Shown: positions 53,617-64,000 of the stretch, piece by piece | How the letters are laid out: each line of letters opens with the position of its first letter | Numbering within the stretch: position 1 is the stretch's first letter | DNA from: Oribacterium parvum ACB1 | GTDB taxonomy: Bacteria > Bacillota > Clostridia > Lachnospirales > Lachnospiraceae | Direction of reading: 5' to 3' | DNA: 64,000 nucleotides | Assembly (NCBI RefSeq): GCF_000238055.2 | Contig: NZ_KE148312.1 | Coordinates: 1,608,501-1,672,500, forward strand | Made by a program: the position numbers and the translations under genes | Notes under the pieces: generated by a model | Told to the model about the DNA's origin: nothing | What the model saw: only the letters and a program-made list of their open reading frames with translations | Databases searched by the model: none

Positions 53617-55098
53617 ATGGAATTAAAAGGTCTGCGATTTGCCATGCATAATTTAGGCTGTAAGGTAAATTCTTATGAGGCGGAGGCGATGAGTGAGGCA
53701 ATTCTTAAGGAAGGAGCAACTCTTGTACCCTTCCATGAGGAAGCGGATATTTACTTAATCAATACCTGCTCCGTAACGAACATTGCGGATAGGAAGTCGA
53801 GGCAGATGATTCATCAGGCAAAGGAGCGGAATCCGGATGCCCTCGTCATTGCGACAGGTTGCTATGTGGAAGGAAAGAAGGAGGAGCTGAAAGAGGATAA
53901 GGGAATCGATATCCTGATTGGAAACAGCGGAAAAGGGAAAATTGTAGAGCTCATTATTTCTTATCGGAAAGCAATGCTGGAAAATGACGGGAGAATCGAA
54001 GAGTATTTGCCCCCTGTTAAAGAAGAGGGAGAATATGAAAATCTTTTTCTTTCGAAACCTCTGGACAGAAGCCGCGCCTTTGTAAAGATTCAGGACGGTT
54101 GTAATCAGTTTTGTTCTTACTGTATTATCCCCTATGTAAGAGGAAGAATTCGGAGTAGAAAGATAGAGGACTGCCTTACGGAAATCGAGAGACTTGGGCA
54201 GGAAGGCATTTCCGAAATCGTGCTTACGGGAATACACCTTTCTTCTTACGGCCTGGACTTTCAAAATCTTTCCTATGAGTATGCAAATAAAATAGCGGAA
54301 AGTGGAGAGGCCCTCCTTTCTCTCATCGAAAGAATTGGAGAAATCCCTTCTATTAAGCGGATACGTTTAGGCAGTTTGGAGCCGAGAGTCATTACGGAAA
54401 GCTTCGTTTCCCGCTTGAAAGCGGTTGAGGAGATTTGCCCTCATTTTCATCTTTCCCTGCAAAGCGGAGCGGCTAAGACTTTAAAGGAAATGAATCGGCA
54501 CTATACAAAGGAAGAATTTAAGGAAGCGGTAGACTGCATAAGAAGAGCCTTTCCGCTTGCGGCGATTACTACGGATGTTATCGTGGGCTTCCCCGGAGAG
54601 ACGGAAGCGGATTTTCAGGAGTCGAAGAACTTCATTTCGGAAGTAGGCTTCTATGATATGCACATTTTCAAATATTCCCGTAGAAAGGGAACCCGTGCGG
54701 ATGAGATGAAGGAGCAGATTACGGAAAAAGTGAAGAAGGAACGCTCGAAGATCCTCTTAGACTTGGCTCTTACGGATTCGGAAAAGTTTCGGGAGCAGTT
54801 CATAGGAAAAACAACGGAGGTCTTGATAGAGGAAATCCGTGAGCTGGAGGGCAGGTCCTATTACACCGGTTTTAATAAAGAATACATTCGATTTTATATC
54901 CCTGTTCAGAAAAATAATTCTATATATGAAGGCACTTCCCTTCCGGAAACTGCCTCTATTACTGAAAATAGTTTTTTAAGGAAAGAGAGCGTAAGAGAAA
55001 AAGATAAACAGGGCAGAGTGGAAATAGGACAGATTTATCCTGTTCTCGCAATAAAAGCCATGGAAGAAAGCCTGCTCGGAGAGTTTCTTTCCGAATAA
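53617..55098 (+). CDS. mtaB: tRNA t6A methylthiotransferase MtaB-like
   Basis: This radical-SAM enzyme adds a methylthio group to t6A37 of tRNA. The 493-residue protein has the N-terminal Fe-S part (NLGCKVNSYEAEAM and TCSVTNIADRKSRQ), the radical-SAM triad CNQFCSYC (about 165-172) and PYVRGRIRSR, and a C-terminal TRAM domain. It is somewhat longer than usual, through a C-terminal region with low-complexity sequence. The start lies in the 21-bp repeat. Confidence 0.9.
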   Translation: MELKGLRFAMHNLGCKVNSYEAEAMSEAILKEGATLVPFHEEADIYLINTCSVTNIADRKSRQMIHQAKERNPDALVIATGCYVEGKKEELKEDKGIDILIGNSGKGKIVELIISYRKAMLENDGRIEEYLPPVKEEGEYENLFLSKPLDRSRAFVKIQDGCNQFCSYCIIPYVRGRIRSRKIEDCLTEIERLGQEGISEIVLTGIHLSSYGLDFQNLSYEYANKIAESGEALLSLIERIGEIPSIKRIRLGSLEPRVITESFVSRLKAVEEICPHFHLSLQSGAAKTLKEMNRHYTKEEFKEAVDCIRRAFPLAAITTDVIVGFPGETEADFQESKNFISEVGFYDMHIFKYSRRKGTRADEMKEQITEKVKKERSKILLDLALTDSEKFREQFIGKTTEVLIEEIRELEGRSYYTGFNKEYIRFYIPVQKNNSIYEGTSLPETASITENSFLRKESVREKDKQGRVEIGQIYPVLAIKAMEESLLGEFLSE

Positions 55099-55140
55099 AG
55101 TAAAGTTCATAGGAAATTCACAAATCCCTCGGGAAAATTC

Positions 55141-55169
55141 TTGACATTCTCTTTCCCCGGGGGTATATT
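55141..55169 (+). promoter_or_regulatory. Vegetative promoter of the hrcA operon
   Basis: TTGACA at 55141-55146 and TATATT at 55164-55169 have the ideal 17-base spacing. Transcription would begin at about 55176, just before the CIRCE element. Confidence 0.9.
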
Positions 55170-55180
55170 ATGAACATGTG

Positions 55181-55207
55181 TTAGCACTCGATATATATGA
55201 GTGCCAA
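55181..55207. promoter_or_regulatory. CIRCE operator (HrcA binding site)
   Basis: TTAGCACTC (55181-55189), a nine-base spacer and GAGTGCCAA (55199-55207) match the CIRCE consensus with one mismatch. HrcA binds it and represses the operon; heat inactivates HrcA. Confidence 0.96.
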
Positions 55208-55235
55208 CAAATCCGAGAAGAAGGAGGGTGGTTTT

Positions 55236-56252
55236 GTGGATCAGAGAAAGCTTATTATATTGACAACCATAATTAAGAATTACTTGGAAACCGGTGAGCC
55301 GGTGGGATCCCGAACCATTAGCAAGTACTCCGGTCTGAATTTAAGTTCTGCGACGATTCGGAATGAGATGAGTGATCTGGAAGAAATGGGCTACATATTA
55401 CAGCCTCATACTTCAGCGGGTAGAGTTCCTTCCGATAAGGGTTATCGCTTTTATGTGGATCAGCTGATGGCGAAGCAGGAGAGAGATTTATCGGATGTCC
55501 GAAGTTCGATGTTTGACAGGATTGAGAAGCTCGAATCCGCTTTACAGTCTCTGGTCAGAAACATAGCGAGTGACACTCATTATACAGCACTCGTTTCCGG
55601 TCCCAGGATGGAGAAGAACAGAATCAAGTTCCTACAGATTTCTCTTGTGGAGAAAGGAAAGCTTTTATTTCTTCTGATGTTTGAGGGAAATATCATTAAG
55701 ACGATGACCGTAGATGTGGATGAGGACTTAGAGCAAAATGCGATTCTCTCCGTCAACCTTCTTTTAAACGACATTCTGGGCGGACACTGTGTGGAAGAGA
55801 TTACGAAAGAAGATATCCGGGCACTGGTTGATAGGAGTCAGCACAAGAAAACGATGGAAACACTTCTTCGGAGCTTGGAAAGTATGCTTCGTACTGATGA
55901 GCAGGATGTAGAAATTTACACCTCGGGCGCGACCAATATTTTCAAGTATCCGGAGCTGATGGATTCGGAAAATGCCTCCAAGCTGATTTTTGCCTTGGAG
56001 TCCAAGGAAGAGCTTGCCGGCCTTTTGCAGGAAGCAGAAGAGCAGAAGGAAGACCGAAGCATTCAAGTTTATATAGGAAAGGAAAGCCCTTTGCAGGATA
56101 TGGCGGATTGTGCTTTGGTTACGGCAAAGTACCAGCTTGGAAACGGGATGCACGGAACAATCGGCGTTATCGGCCCGAAACGAATGGACTACGAAAAGGT
56201 ACTCGATACTTTGAGTAGATTAATACAGCAGATGGGAAATATCCCCTTGTGA
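55236..56252 (+). CDS. hrcA: Heat-inducible repressor HrcA
   Basis: HrcA represses class I heat-shock genes through CIRCE. The 338-residue protein has the winged-helix opening RKLIILTTIIKNYLETGEPV, the GSRTISKYSGLNLSSATIRN recognition part and the usual C-terminal dimer domain. I start at GTG 55236, with AAGGAGG at 55221-55227. The in-frame ATG at 55197 lies in the CIRCE operator itself and has no site. grpE follows after 15 bases. Confidence 0.94.
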   Translation: MDQRKLIILTTIIKNYLETGEPVGSRTISKYSGLNLSSATIRNEMSDLEEMGYILQPHTSAGRVPSDKGYRFYVDQLMAKQERDLSDVRSSMFDRIEKLESALQSLVRNIASDTHYTALVSGPRMEKNRIKFLQISLVEKGKLLFLLMFEGNIIKTMTVDVDEDLEQNAILSVNLLLNDILGGHCVEEITKEDIRALVDRSQHKKTMETLLRSLESMLRTDEQDVEIYTSGATNIFKYPELMDSENASKLIFALESKEELAGLLQEAEEQKEDRSIQVYIGKESPLQDMADCALVTAKYQLGNGMHGTIGVIGPKRMDYEKVLDTLSRLIQQMGNIPL

Positions 56253-56267
56253 TAGGAAGGAGAGCTT

Positions 56268-56891
56268 GTGTCAAAGAAGCATTATAAAGACGAGGATGTA
56301 AAGAGGCAGTCAGCCGAAGATATAGAAACTGCGGGGGAACGCAGTACGGAGAATGACTCCGGGAATGCCGGGGAGCAGGAAGTTCCTAGTGAAGAGCAGA
56401 CTTCTTCTCAAGATGCTTCCGGAGAGAGTATGGAGGAAGAAACTTCTTCCAGAAAGGAAGAGAATGCGGAGCTTGTACAGCTGAAAGATAAGTATCTTCG
56501 TACTCTGGCAGAATACGAGAACTTCCGTAAGCGTTCTGAGAAGGAAAAGGCACAGATGTTTGAGCTTGGAGCAAAGAGCATTATCGAGCAGCTTCTTCCC
56601 GTAGTCGATAACTTTGAGAGAGCCCTGGAACACATCTCAGAGGAGGAGAAAGAAAACTCTTTTGTTAAGGGTGTGGAAGGGATTTATAAGCAGATTCAGA
56701 AAATGTTTTCGGACTGTGACATACAGGCCATTGAGGCAGTCGGGCAGAAGTTTGATCCGGCGCTCCACAATGCCGTTATGACGGAAGAAGAGGGAGATGC
56801 GGAGGAAGATACCGTCACTGCCGATTTGCAAAAGGGCTATACCTACCGGGGAAATGTGGTTCGCCACTCCATGGTGAAAGTAAAGAAGTAG
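56268..56891 (+). CDS. grpE: Nucleotide exchange factor GrpE
   Basis: GrpE releases ADP from DnaK. The 207-residue protein has a disordered acidic head (Glu/Ser-rich, residues 8-65), a long coiled helix (LVQLKDKYLRTLAEYENFRK) and the C-terminal beta domain with AVGQKFDPALHNAVM. It starts at GTG 56268 behind GGAAGGAG. The end carries a short tandem duplication that includes its stop codon. Confidence 0.95.
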   Translation: MSKKHYKDEDVKRQSAEDIETAGERSTENDSGNAGEQEVPSEEQTSSQDASGESMEEETSSRKEENAELVQLKDKYLRTLAEYENFRKRSEKEKAQMFELGAKSIIEQLLPVVDNFERALEHISEEEKENSFVKGVEGIYKQIQKMFSDCDIQAIEAVGQKFDPALHNAVMTEEEGDAEEDTVTADLQKGYTYRGNVVRHSMVKVKK

Positions 56892-56960
56892 CCCAAAGAT
56901 AAAGAAGTAGTATAAGATAAAGAAATAAGATAAAGAAATAGGGCAAAAGTAAAAAAGCAG
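56879..56960. repeat. Tandem repeats from the grpE stop into the grpE-dnaK gap
   Basis: AAAGAAGTAG at the grpE end is followed by several drifting copies of the unit AAGATAAAGAAATA. The 160-base gap before dnaK holds no gene. Confidence 0.65.
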
Positions 56961-57033
56961 CATATAAACAGACGAATAAGCTTTTAAAAGAGCTTTTTCC
57001 ATAAAGTAAAGCAAGAAATCAAATTTAGAATAG

Positions 57034-58932
<1,899 letters not shown>

Positions 58933-58984
58933 TCTATAAAACGGATTTCCTTAAGATTCTGTTATAAGTAAAATAAGCATGCAA

Positions 58985-59055
58985 TATTTCGTAGGTGCCG
59001 GATTCGGTGCCTACGAATCTTGTGTATGATAAGGATTCCCCTTCGGGGAAAAAAG
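58985..59055 (+). other. Two hairpins between dnaK and dnaJ
   Basis: TTCGTAGGTGCCG pairs with CGGTGCCTACGAA (58988-59017) over 13 bp with two wobbles. TTCCCC and GGGGAA close a TTCG tetraloop at 59036-59049, followed by A6. Neither has a U-run on the plus strand. Such structures can slow mRNA decay and set the DnaK:DnaJ ratio; that role is inferred. Confidence 0.6.
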
Positions 59056-59107
59056 AATTGGATAAGAGTCCCCTTTAGGGGAGAGGAAGAGAAGAGGATA
59101 TATAAGA

Positions 59108-60235
59108 ATGGCAGAAAAGCGTGATTATTATGAGGTGCTGGGGGTAGAGAAAAATGCCGATGACAGTGCTATAAAGAAGGCGTATCGTCAGCTTGCAAAA
59201 AAATACCACCCGGATGCAAATCCCGGAGATGAGACTGCCGCTACAAAGTTCCGGGAAGCTTCGGAGGCCTATGCGGTTCTGTCTGATCCGGATAAGAGAA
59301 AGGCGTATGACACCTATGGTCATGCGGCATTTGATGCCAATTCCGCTGCAGGAGCAAGCTCCGGCTTCGGAGGATTTGACTTTAGCGGAATGGATATGTC
59401 GGATATCTTTTCGGAGTTTTTCGGCGGCGGATTTTCCGGTGGAGGGTTCTCAGGAGGAAGAACTTACGGTCGTCGTGCCAATATGCCGGAAAAAGGAGAC
59501 AATATCCGCGTAGGAATACGGATTTCTTTTGATGAAGCAATAAAGGGCGTAAAGAAGAATATTAAGATTCGGTATAAGGAGACCTGTAAGACCTGTAACG
59601 GTTCCGGTGCAAAGCCCGGAACAGAGAAGACGACTTGCCCAAGATGTAACGGTGCAGGACAGGTCAGAATGACACAGCAAAGTTTATTCGGTATGATTCA
59701 GCAGGTAACGACCTGTCCGGAGTGTCACGGAACCGGCTCTGTTATCAAGGAGAAATGTCCGGATTGCAAGGGTGCCGGTTATATCAATACTGAAAAAACG
59801 ATGGAGATTTCGATTCCGGCAGGTATTGATGACGGACAGGCAATCAGGAGAAGCGGCGGAGGAGACCCCGGAAGAAATGGAGGTCCGAGAGGAGATCTCC
59901 TTGTAGAGGTTTCCGTAAGTGACCATCCCTTCTTTAAGAGACAGGGAATCAATATTTACTCTACGGAAGCAATCAGCTTTCCAAAAGCTGCTCTTGGAGG
60001 AACAACGATTGTGAAGACAGTAGACGGACCGGTTGAGCTGAAGATTGCTGCCGGAACGCAGTCGGAGACTCGTACTCGTTTAAGAGGAAAGGGAGTACCA
60101 TCTTTACAGAATCCAAATGTAAGAGGTGACCATTATGTGACTTTGGTGGTGGAAACTCCGAAAAAACTGAATAAAAAGCAGAAGGAAGCACTGAAAGCGT
60201 ATGCCGAAAGCTGTGGAGAAACAGTAGAAGCATAA
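59108..60235 (+). CDS. dnaJ: Co-chaperone DnaJ (Hsp40)
   Basis: DnaJ brings substrates to DnaK and triggers its ATPase. The 375 residues have the J domain with HPD (about 36-38), a Gly/Phe-rich linker ([16 protein letters not shown]), four CxxCxGxG zinc repeats (about 148-216) and the C-terminal domain. It is a complete type I form. GGAAGAGAAGAGG upstream is a loose ribosome site. Confidence 0.97.
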   Translation: MAEKRDYYEVLGVEKNADDSAIKKAYRQLAKKYHPDANPGDETAATKFREASEAYAVLSDPDKRKAYDTYGHAAFDANSAAGASSGFGGFDFSGMDMSDIFSEFFGGGFSGGGFSGGRTYGRRANMPEKGDNIRVGIRISFDEAIKGVKKNIKIRYKETCKTCNGSGAKPGTEKTTCPRCNGAGQVRMTQQSLFGMIQQVTTCPECHGTGSVIKEKCPDCKGAGYINTEKTMEISIPAGIDDGQAIRRSGGGDPGRNGGPRGDLLVEVSVSDHPFFKRQGINIYSTEAISFPKAALGGTTIVKTVDGPVELKIAAGTQSETRTRLRGKGVPSLQNPNVRGDHYVTLVVETPKKLNKKQKEALKAYAESCGETVEA

Positions 60236-60274
60236 AAAACATTGTATTGTTGTGTTTTTTATAAAAATTGAATA

Positions 60275-60313
60275 GGGAGTGTGGAATGTAGTTTTTCCGC
60301 ACTCTTTTTTTGT
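60275..60313 (+). terminator. Terminator after dnaJ
   Basis: GAGTGTGGA and TCCGCACTC pair with one wobble around ATGTAGTTTT and run into T7. It ends the heat-shock operon. Confidence 0.88.
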
Positions 60314-60448
60314 GTATAGACTCAAAGAGAAAAATAAAGTAAAGAAAAATGCATAGTAGACTATATTTATAAAAGCAAAGCACTTTCACTAATATAATCT
60401 CTTTATTATGACGATACTCCAATGGAGGTAGTGGATAAAGGAGGAGTC

Positions 60449-62680
60449 ATGAATAAGCAGTCGGAGAGTATTTCGAAAAATGATGGTTCTTTAGGAAGTA
60501 TCTTAGGAAAGATGAAATCATTTGCCGGAAAAAAGGGTTCAAATAAAGAGAAGAAGGAAAAAAGAACATTGAAAGAGTGGAGAGGATGGAAGAATCTCAG
60601 TCTTGCGGGACGTATATCCATGGTCCTCTTCATTTCTATGTTATTGGTTTTTGTTGTAATGAACTATTTCCTCATTAAAGTGGCAGGTCGTTCTTTTGAA
60701 AAGATTAATTCCGAGTATTTAAGCACGACCACTTCCTTAAATGTAGAAAGAGCAAAGAAATCAATTACGCTTGCCGAGAACACGGCAAAAGCAATTACGG
60801 ACCATCTGGAGGAAATGTATAAAGAAAAGGATACGGAAAGTCCTTCAGAACCCAGCGCCTTAAAGGATTCGATTTTACTGACTCCCCATCGTGCCTTTGA
60901 AGAGCATTATATTTTGGATTCTGTCTGGGAAATGATTCGGCATGATGAGCACATTATTGGTGCCGGAGTCTTTTTTGAGCCGAATGCTTTTCAGAGTGAT
61001 GTTCCGGAATATGCCATGTACCTTGGACGGGATAATGGAGATGAGAATAAACGCTTCTTTAAGTTTTTGGATTATAAATTTTATGGAGATGGTGCCGAGG
61101 AGTACTATACAAAAGTTTCCAAAGAAAAAAAGAGCCATGTTGTGGATCCATTTGTTTCCAGTATTACAGGAGAAACTATTTTTGTTTTGGTAGTTCCCAT
61201 CTTACATCAGGATGAATTCAAAGGAGCAGTTGTAGTTGATTTAAATATTACTATGTTTAACTCTTTGGGAAAAGATGATTCCGGAGAGAATGCAAAGACG
61301 TTCTTTGATGTGATCAATCATGACGGAAAATTTGTGTACAGTTCTAACCCTGAAGCGGTAGGAAAGAATATTGCGGAATATGTCGGAGAGGATGTTTTTA
61401 AAAATACAATTCAATCCGAGTTTGATAAAAGAGAGGTTTTCCACGTAAAAGATAAGTTTCGTGTGCGCTATTTTTCGCCGCTTTCCATCGCGGGAACCGA
61501 CTGGTATGTTCAGTCGGCTATGCAGATAAAAACCTATAATGCTGCAAAGATACAGTTGCTTTATACTTTGAGTTTTGCGGAACTTTTAATATATATTGTA
61601 ATTCAGATTATTATTTTCATAATAATAAGGCGTGCACTGAATCCGCTCGGAGAACTGGCAAAGGAAAGTGATAAAATTGCGGACGGTAATTTTAGCATTG
61701 CGATATCCTATCCCTATCAGGATGAAATCGGCCGTTTGATTAAGAGTTTTGGTCACATTATTGAACGCCTTACCTATGTTGTATCGGATTTGCAGGGAAA
61801 GCTTGGAGCATTTTCGTTAGGAGACTTCTCGGTCGAAATCAATGAAGATGAGAATTATAAGGGGGATTTCCATCCCATACTTCTCTCTTTACAGGAAATA
61901 TCCAGAGGACTGAACAGTGCTTTAAAAGATGTACAGGGATCTTCTGCTGAAGTAAGCAACAGTGCAGGACAGGTGAGCAGTATGGCGCAAAGGATTTCTG
62001 CAGGAACTTCCAAGCAGGCGTCTTCCATTTCGGAACTTTCCGAAACGATGCAGGGTATCTCCGAACAGATTCACCATACGACCAAGCAGGCAGAAAAAGC
62101 GCAAGAGTTGGGAGGACTGAGTGGAAATCATGTAGAAACCAGCAACCAAAAGATGCTGGATATGCAGGGTGCAATGCAAGACATCACGGAAAAATCCAAA
62201 GAAATCGGGAAGATTATTAAGACAATCGATGATATTGCTTTCCAAACCAATATTCTGTCTTTAAATGCGGCTATTGAGGCCGCACGCGCAGGAGAGGCAG
62301 GAAAGGGTTTTGCGGTAGTTGCAGATGAAGTAGGAAATTTGGCAAAGAAATCGCAGGAAGCAGCACAGAATACATCTATTCTTATTGAGGAAACGATAGA
62401 GGCAGTGCAAAAAGGAGCAAAGTTCACGGAGGAAACTGCCACAGCTTTGAATTCGGTTTCTCAAAGTACAGAGCAGGTTAATAATTTGATATTGGAAATC
62501 TCTAGAGCCTCTGAAGAAGAGTCTGAAGGCATCAACAAAATCAGTAAGGTCGTCGAAGAGATTTCTGCTGTAGTACAGGAAAATTCCGCAACGGCAGAGG
62601 AGAGTGCGGCAACCTCACAAGAACTGTCAGCGCAGGCCAACATGATGAATGATCTTGTAGACAGCTTTAAGTTAAGATAA
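60449..62680 (+). CDS. Methyl-accepting chemotaxis protein
   Basis: The 743-residue receptor has a long charged cytoplasmic head (about 1-50), one membrane helix (about 55-78), a large outer sensor of the dCache kind (about 80-370), a second helix ([17 protein letters not shown]), a HAMP domain and a signalling domain. The tip is [18 protein letters not shown], the contact for CheA/CheW. AAAGGAGG lies before ATG 60449; an ATG nine codons earlier precedes that site. No che or flagellar gene is nearby. The ligand is unknown; amino acids are common for dCache. Confidence 0.9.
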   Translation: MNKQSESISKNDGSLGSILGKMKSFAGKKGSNKEKKEKRTLKEWRGWKNLSLAGRISMVLFISMLLVFVVMNYFLIKVAGRSFEKINSEYLSTTTSLNVERAKKSITLAENTAKAITDHLEEMYKEKDTESPSEPSALKDSILLTPHRAFEEHYILDSVWEMIRHDEHIIGAGVFFEPNAFQSDVPEYAMYLGRDNGDENKRFFKFLDYKFYGDGAEEYYTKVSKEKKSHVVDPFVSSITGETIFVLVVPILHQDEFKGAVVVDLNITMFNSLGKDDSGENAKTFFDVINHDGKFVYSSNPEAVGKNIAEYVGEDVFKNTIQSEFDKREVFHVKDKFRVRYFSPLSIAGTDWYVQSAMQIKTYNAAKIQLLYTLSFAELLIYIVIQIIIFIIIRRALNPLGELAKESDKIADGNFSIAISYPYQDEIGRLIKSFGHIIERLTYVVSDLQGKLGAFSLGDFSVEINEDENYKGDFHPILLSLQEISRGLNSALKDVQGSSAEVSNSAGQVSSMAQRISAGTSKQASSISELSETMQGISEQIHHTTKQAEKAQELGGLSGNHVETSNQKMLDMQGAMQDITEKSKEIGKIIKTIDDIAFQTNILSLNAAIEAARAGEAGKGFAVVADEVGNLAKKSQEAAQNTSILIEETIEAVQKGAKFTEETATALNSVSQSTEQVNNLILEISRASEEESEGINKISKVVEEISAVVQENSATAEESAATSQELSAQANMMNDLVDSFKLR

Positions 62681-62707
62681 AAAGCAGTAATTCATATTGG
62701 GAAAACG

Positions 62708-62745
62708 GAGAGGCGGGAGGCTATACTTTCCGCCCCTTTTTTATT
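62708..62745 (+). terminator. Terminator after the chemotaxis receptor
   Basis: GGCGGGA and TTTCCGCC pair around GGCTATAC and run into CCTTTTTT. Confidence 0.78.
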
Positions 62746-62954
62746 CTTAACCGCTATAGTTTATGCAGCGTGCGGTTTCTCACCCTATGTGAACACCGAA
62801 CGCAAAGCGAGGAGAATTCCTTTGGACTAGAAGAAGTCAAAGAAAATCAAAGGAAATTTTTAGGATTGTTAAAAAAAAAACTAAGTGACTTTCTTAAAGA
62901 AATATGTATAATAAAGAGCGATGGGAAGAGTATTAAAGAAAGAAGGAGAAGAAT
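62746..62954 (+). promoter_or_regulatory. pckA promoter region
   Basis: GTGACT at 62885-62890 and TATAAT at 62907-62912 are 16 bases apart, 43 bases before the pckA start. A diverged fragment of the dispersed palindrome (GCGTGCGGTTTCTC, about 62768-62781) lies upstream, again after a terminator. Confidence 0.55.
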
Positions 62955-64000
62955 ATGGCAAATTTGGATTTAACAAAGTATGGCATTACAGGAACAACGG
63001 AAATTGTACACAATCCCTCTTATGAAACCTTATTCAAAGAGGAGACGGCGGATTCCTTAGTGGGGTATGAGAAGGGTACAGTTAGTGAATTAGGTGCTGT
63101 AAATGTAATGACCGGCATTTATACCGGGCGTTCTCCCAAGGATAAATATATTGTAATGGATCAGAATTCCAAGGACACGGTTTGGTGGACCAGTGAAGAG
63201 TATCCGAATGATAACCATCCTGCATCGGAAGAAGCATGGGCTTGCTGTAAAGAGCTCGCTAAGAAGGAGCTTTCCAATAAGCGTCTTTTTGTAGTGGATG
63301 CTTTCTGCGGTGCAAACAAAGATACCAGAATGGCAGTTCGTTTCATCGTGGAGGTGGCTTGGCAGGCACACTTTGTGACCAATATGTTCATTAAGCCCTC
63401 AAAAGAGGAATTAGAGAACTTTGAGCCGGACTTTATCGTATATAACGCTTCCAAGGCGAAGGTAGAGAACTATAAGGAGCTTGGACTGCATTCCGAGACT
63501 GCCGTGATGTTTAATATTACAAGTAAGGAGCAGATTATCTTGAATACCTGGTACGGCGGAGAGATGAAGAAGGGGATGTTCTCTATGATGAACTACTATC
63601 TGCCTCTTAAGGGTATTGCTTCCATGCACTGTTCTGCCAATACCGATTTGGACGGAAAGCACACCGCTATTTTCTTCGGCCTCTCCGGAACAGGAAAGAC
63701 AACCCTTTCCACCGATCCGAAGAGACTCTTAATCGGGGATGACGAGCATGGCTGGGATGATAACGGGGTATTCAACTTTGAAGGCGGATGCTATGCCAAG
63801 GTCATTAACCTGGATAAGGATTCTGAGCCGGATATTTACCGTGCGATAAGAAGAGATGCTCTTTTAGAGAATGTAACCGTAGATGCTAACGGAAAGATTG
63901 ATTTTAAAGACGGAAGCACCACGGAGAATACTCGTGTATCCTATCCGATTAACCATATTGAGAAGATTGTACGCCCTGTTTCTGCAGCACCTGATGCGGA
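62955..64000 (+). CDS. pckA: Phosphoenolpyruvate carboxykinase (ATP), 5' part
   Basis: PckA interconverts oxaloacetate and PEP with ATP/ADP. The visible 348 residues hold the family's [15 protein letters not shown] (about 52-66), the active-site stretch with HCSANTD, the P-loop [11 protein letters not shown] (about 237-247) and DDEHGWD. The gene runs off the window end and is not broken inside it. AGAAGGAG at 62941-62948 serves the ATG. In a fermenter it may run toward oxaloacetate and ATP; that direction is inferred. Confidence 0.95.
   Translation, partial: MANLDLTKYGITGTTEIVHNPSYETLFKEETADSLVGYEKGTVSELGAVNVMTGIYTGRSPKDKYIVMDQNSKDTVWWTSEEYPNDNHPASEEAWACCKELAKKELSNKRLFVVDAFCGANKDTRMAVRFIVEVAWQAHFVTNMFIKPSKEELENFEPDFIVYNASKAKVENYKELGLHSETAVMFNITSKEQIILNTWYGGEMKKGMFSMMNYYLPLKGIASMHCSANTDLDGKHTAIFFGLSGTGKTTLSTDPKRLLIGDDEHGWDDNGVFNFEGGCYAKVINLDKDSEPDIYRAIRRDALLENVTVDANGKIDFKDGSTTENTRVSYPINHIEKIVRPVSAAPDA

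Overview
The window reads as a chromosomal stretch of an anaerobic, moderately low-GC Firmicute, most likely a member of the Lachnospiraceae (Oribacterium-like is my guess; no 16S rRNA is present to test it). The grounds are the gene content and order: an F-type ATP synthase operon, a selenocysteine-dependent glycine reductase system, a CIRCE-controlled hrcA-grpE-dnaK-dnaJ operon, ATP-type PEP carboxykinase, strong AAGGAGG ribosome sites and A/T-rich gaps. No tRNA, rRNA, complete insertion sequence, prophage or CRISPR array was recognised.

Layout. 1-7.4 kb: ATP synthase operon (atpZ/atpI-like, atpI-like, atpB-E-F-H-A-G-D-C), closed by a 15-bp terminator stem; the c subunit carries a two-carboxylate motif that suggests Na+ coupling. 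7.4-10 kb: a small membrane-anchored unknown and an ABC exporter. 10.2-13.5 kb: selA-selB. 13.8-18.2 kb: an SGNH hydrolase, an AGCS sodium:alanine/glycine symporter with a structured leader, a decayed surface-protein tail and an NCS2 purine-type permease. 18.7-27.2 kb: glycine reductase cluster grdX-grdE-grdB / trxB-trxA-grdA / grdC-grdD. A single-aptamer glycine riboswitch and terminator stand in front of it, and in-frame UGA (Sec) codons lie in grdB and grdA. 27.4-36 kb: amidotransferase, DAACS symporter, GNAT, ZIP transporter, second ABC exporter, SDR, GT2 and an Rrf2 regulator. 36-41.3 kb: antitoxin with a decayed toxin, HerA-like ATPase, CPBP protease, recJ. 41.4-50.3 kb: glyA, a Pr6Pr-like membrane protein, an ECF S component, metY, an unknown ORF with a -1 slippery end, rsmE, a cysteine desulfurase and prmA. 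50.4-55.1 kb: DUF4143 ATPase with a 23-bp promoter repeat array, thiI, an HPr-like protein and mtaB. 55.1-60.2 kb: the heat-shock operon. 60.4-64 kb: a chemotaxis receptor and the 5' part of pckA.

How the parts fit. Glycine enters by the AGCS symporter or is made by GlyA, and the riboswitch senses it. TrxB/TrxA supply electrons, and GrdE/B (protein B), GrdA (protein A) and GrdC/D (protein C) reduce glycine to acetyl phosphate. SelA/SelB supply the selenocysteine that GrdA and GrdB need; selD and selC lie outside the window. The glycine symporter and the presumed Na+-coupled ATP synthase suggest a sodium-based energy economy (inference).

Unusual material. The intergenic DNA carries a family of about seven 36-bp palindromes, a 133-bp hairpin element, and several short A-rich tandem arrays placed at gene ends or ribosome sites. 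The most striking unassigned signals are the exact 23-bp operator-like array over the DUF4143 ATPase promoter, the A_AAA_AAA_UAA slippery stop of the 46.2-kb unknown gene, the two-carboxylate c subunit, and the unassigned RNA structure in front of the glycine symporter.
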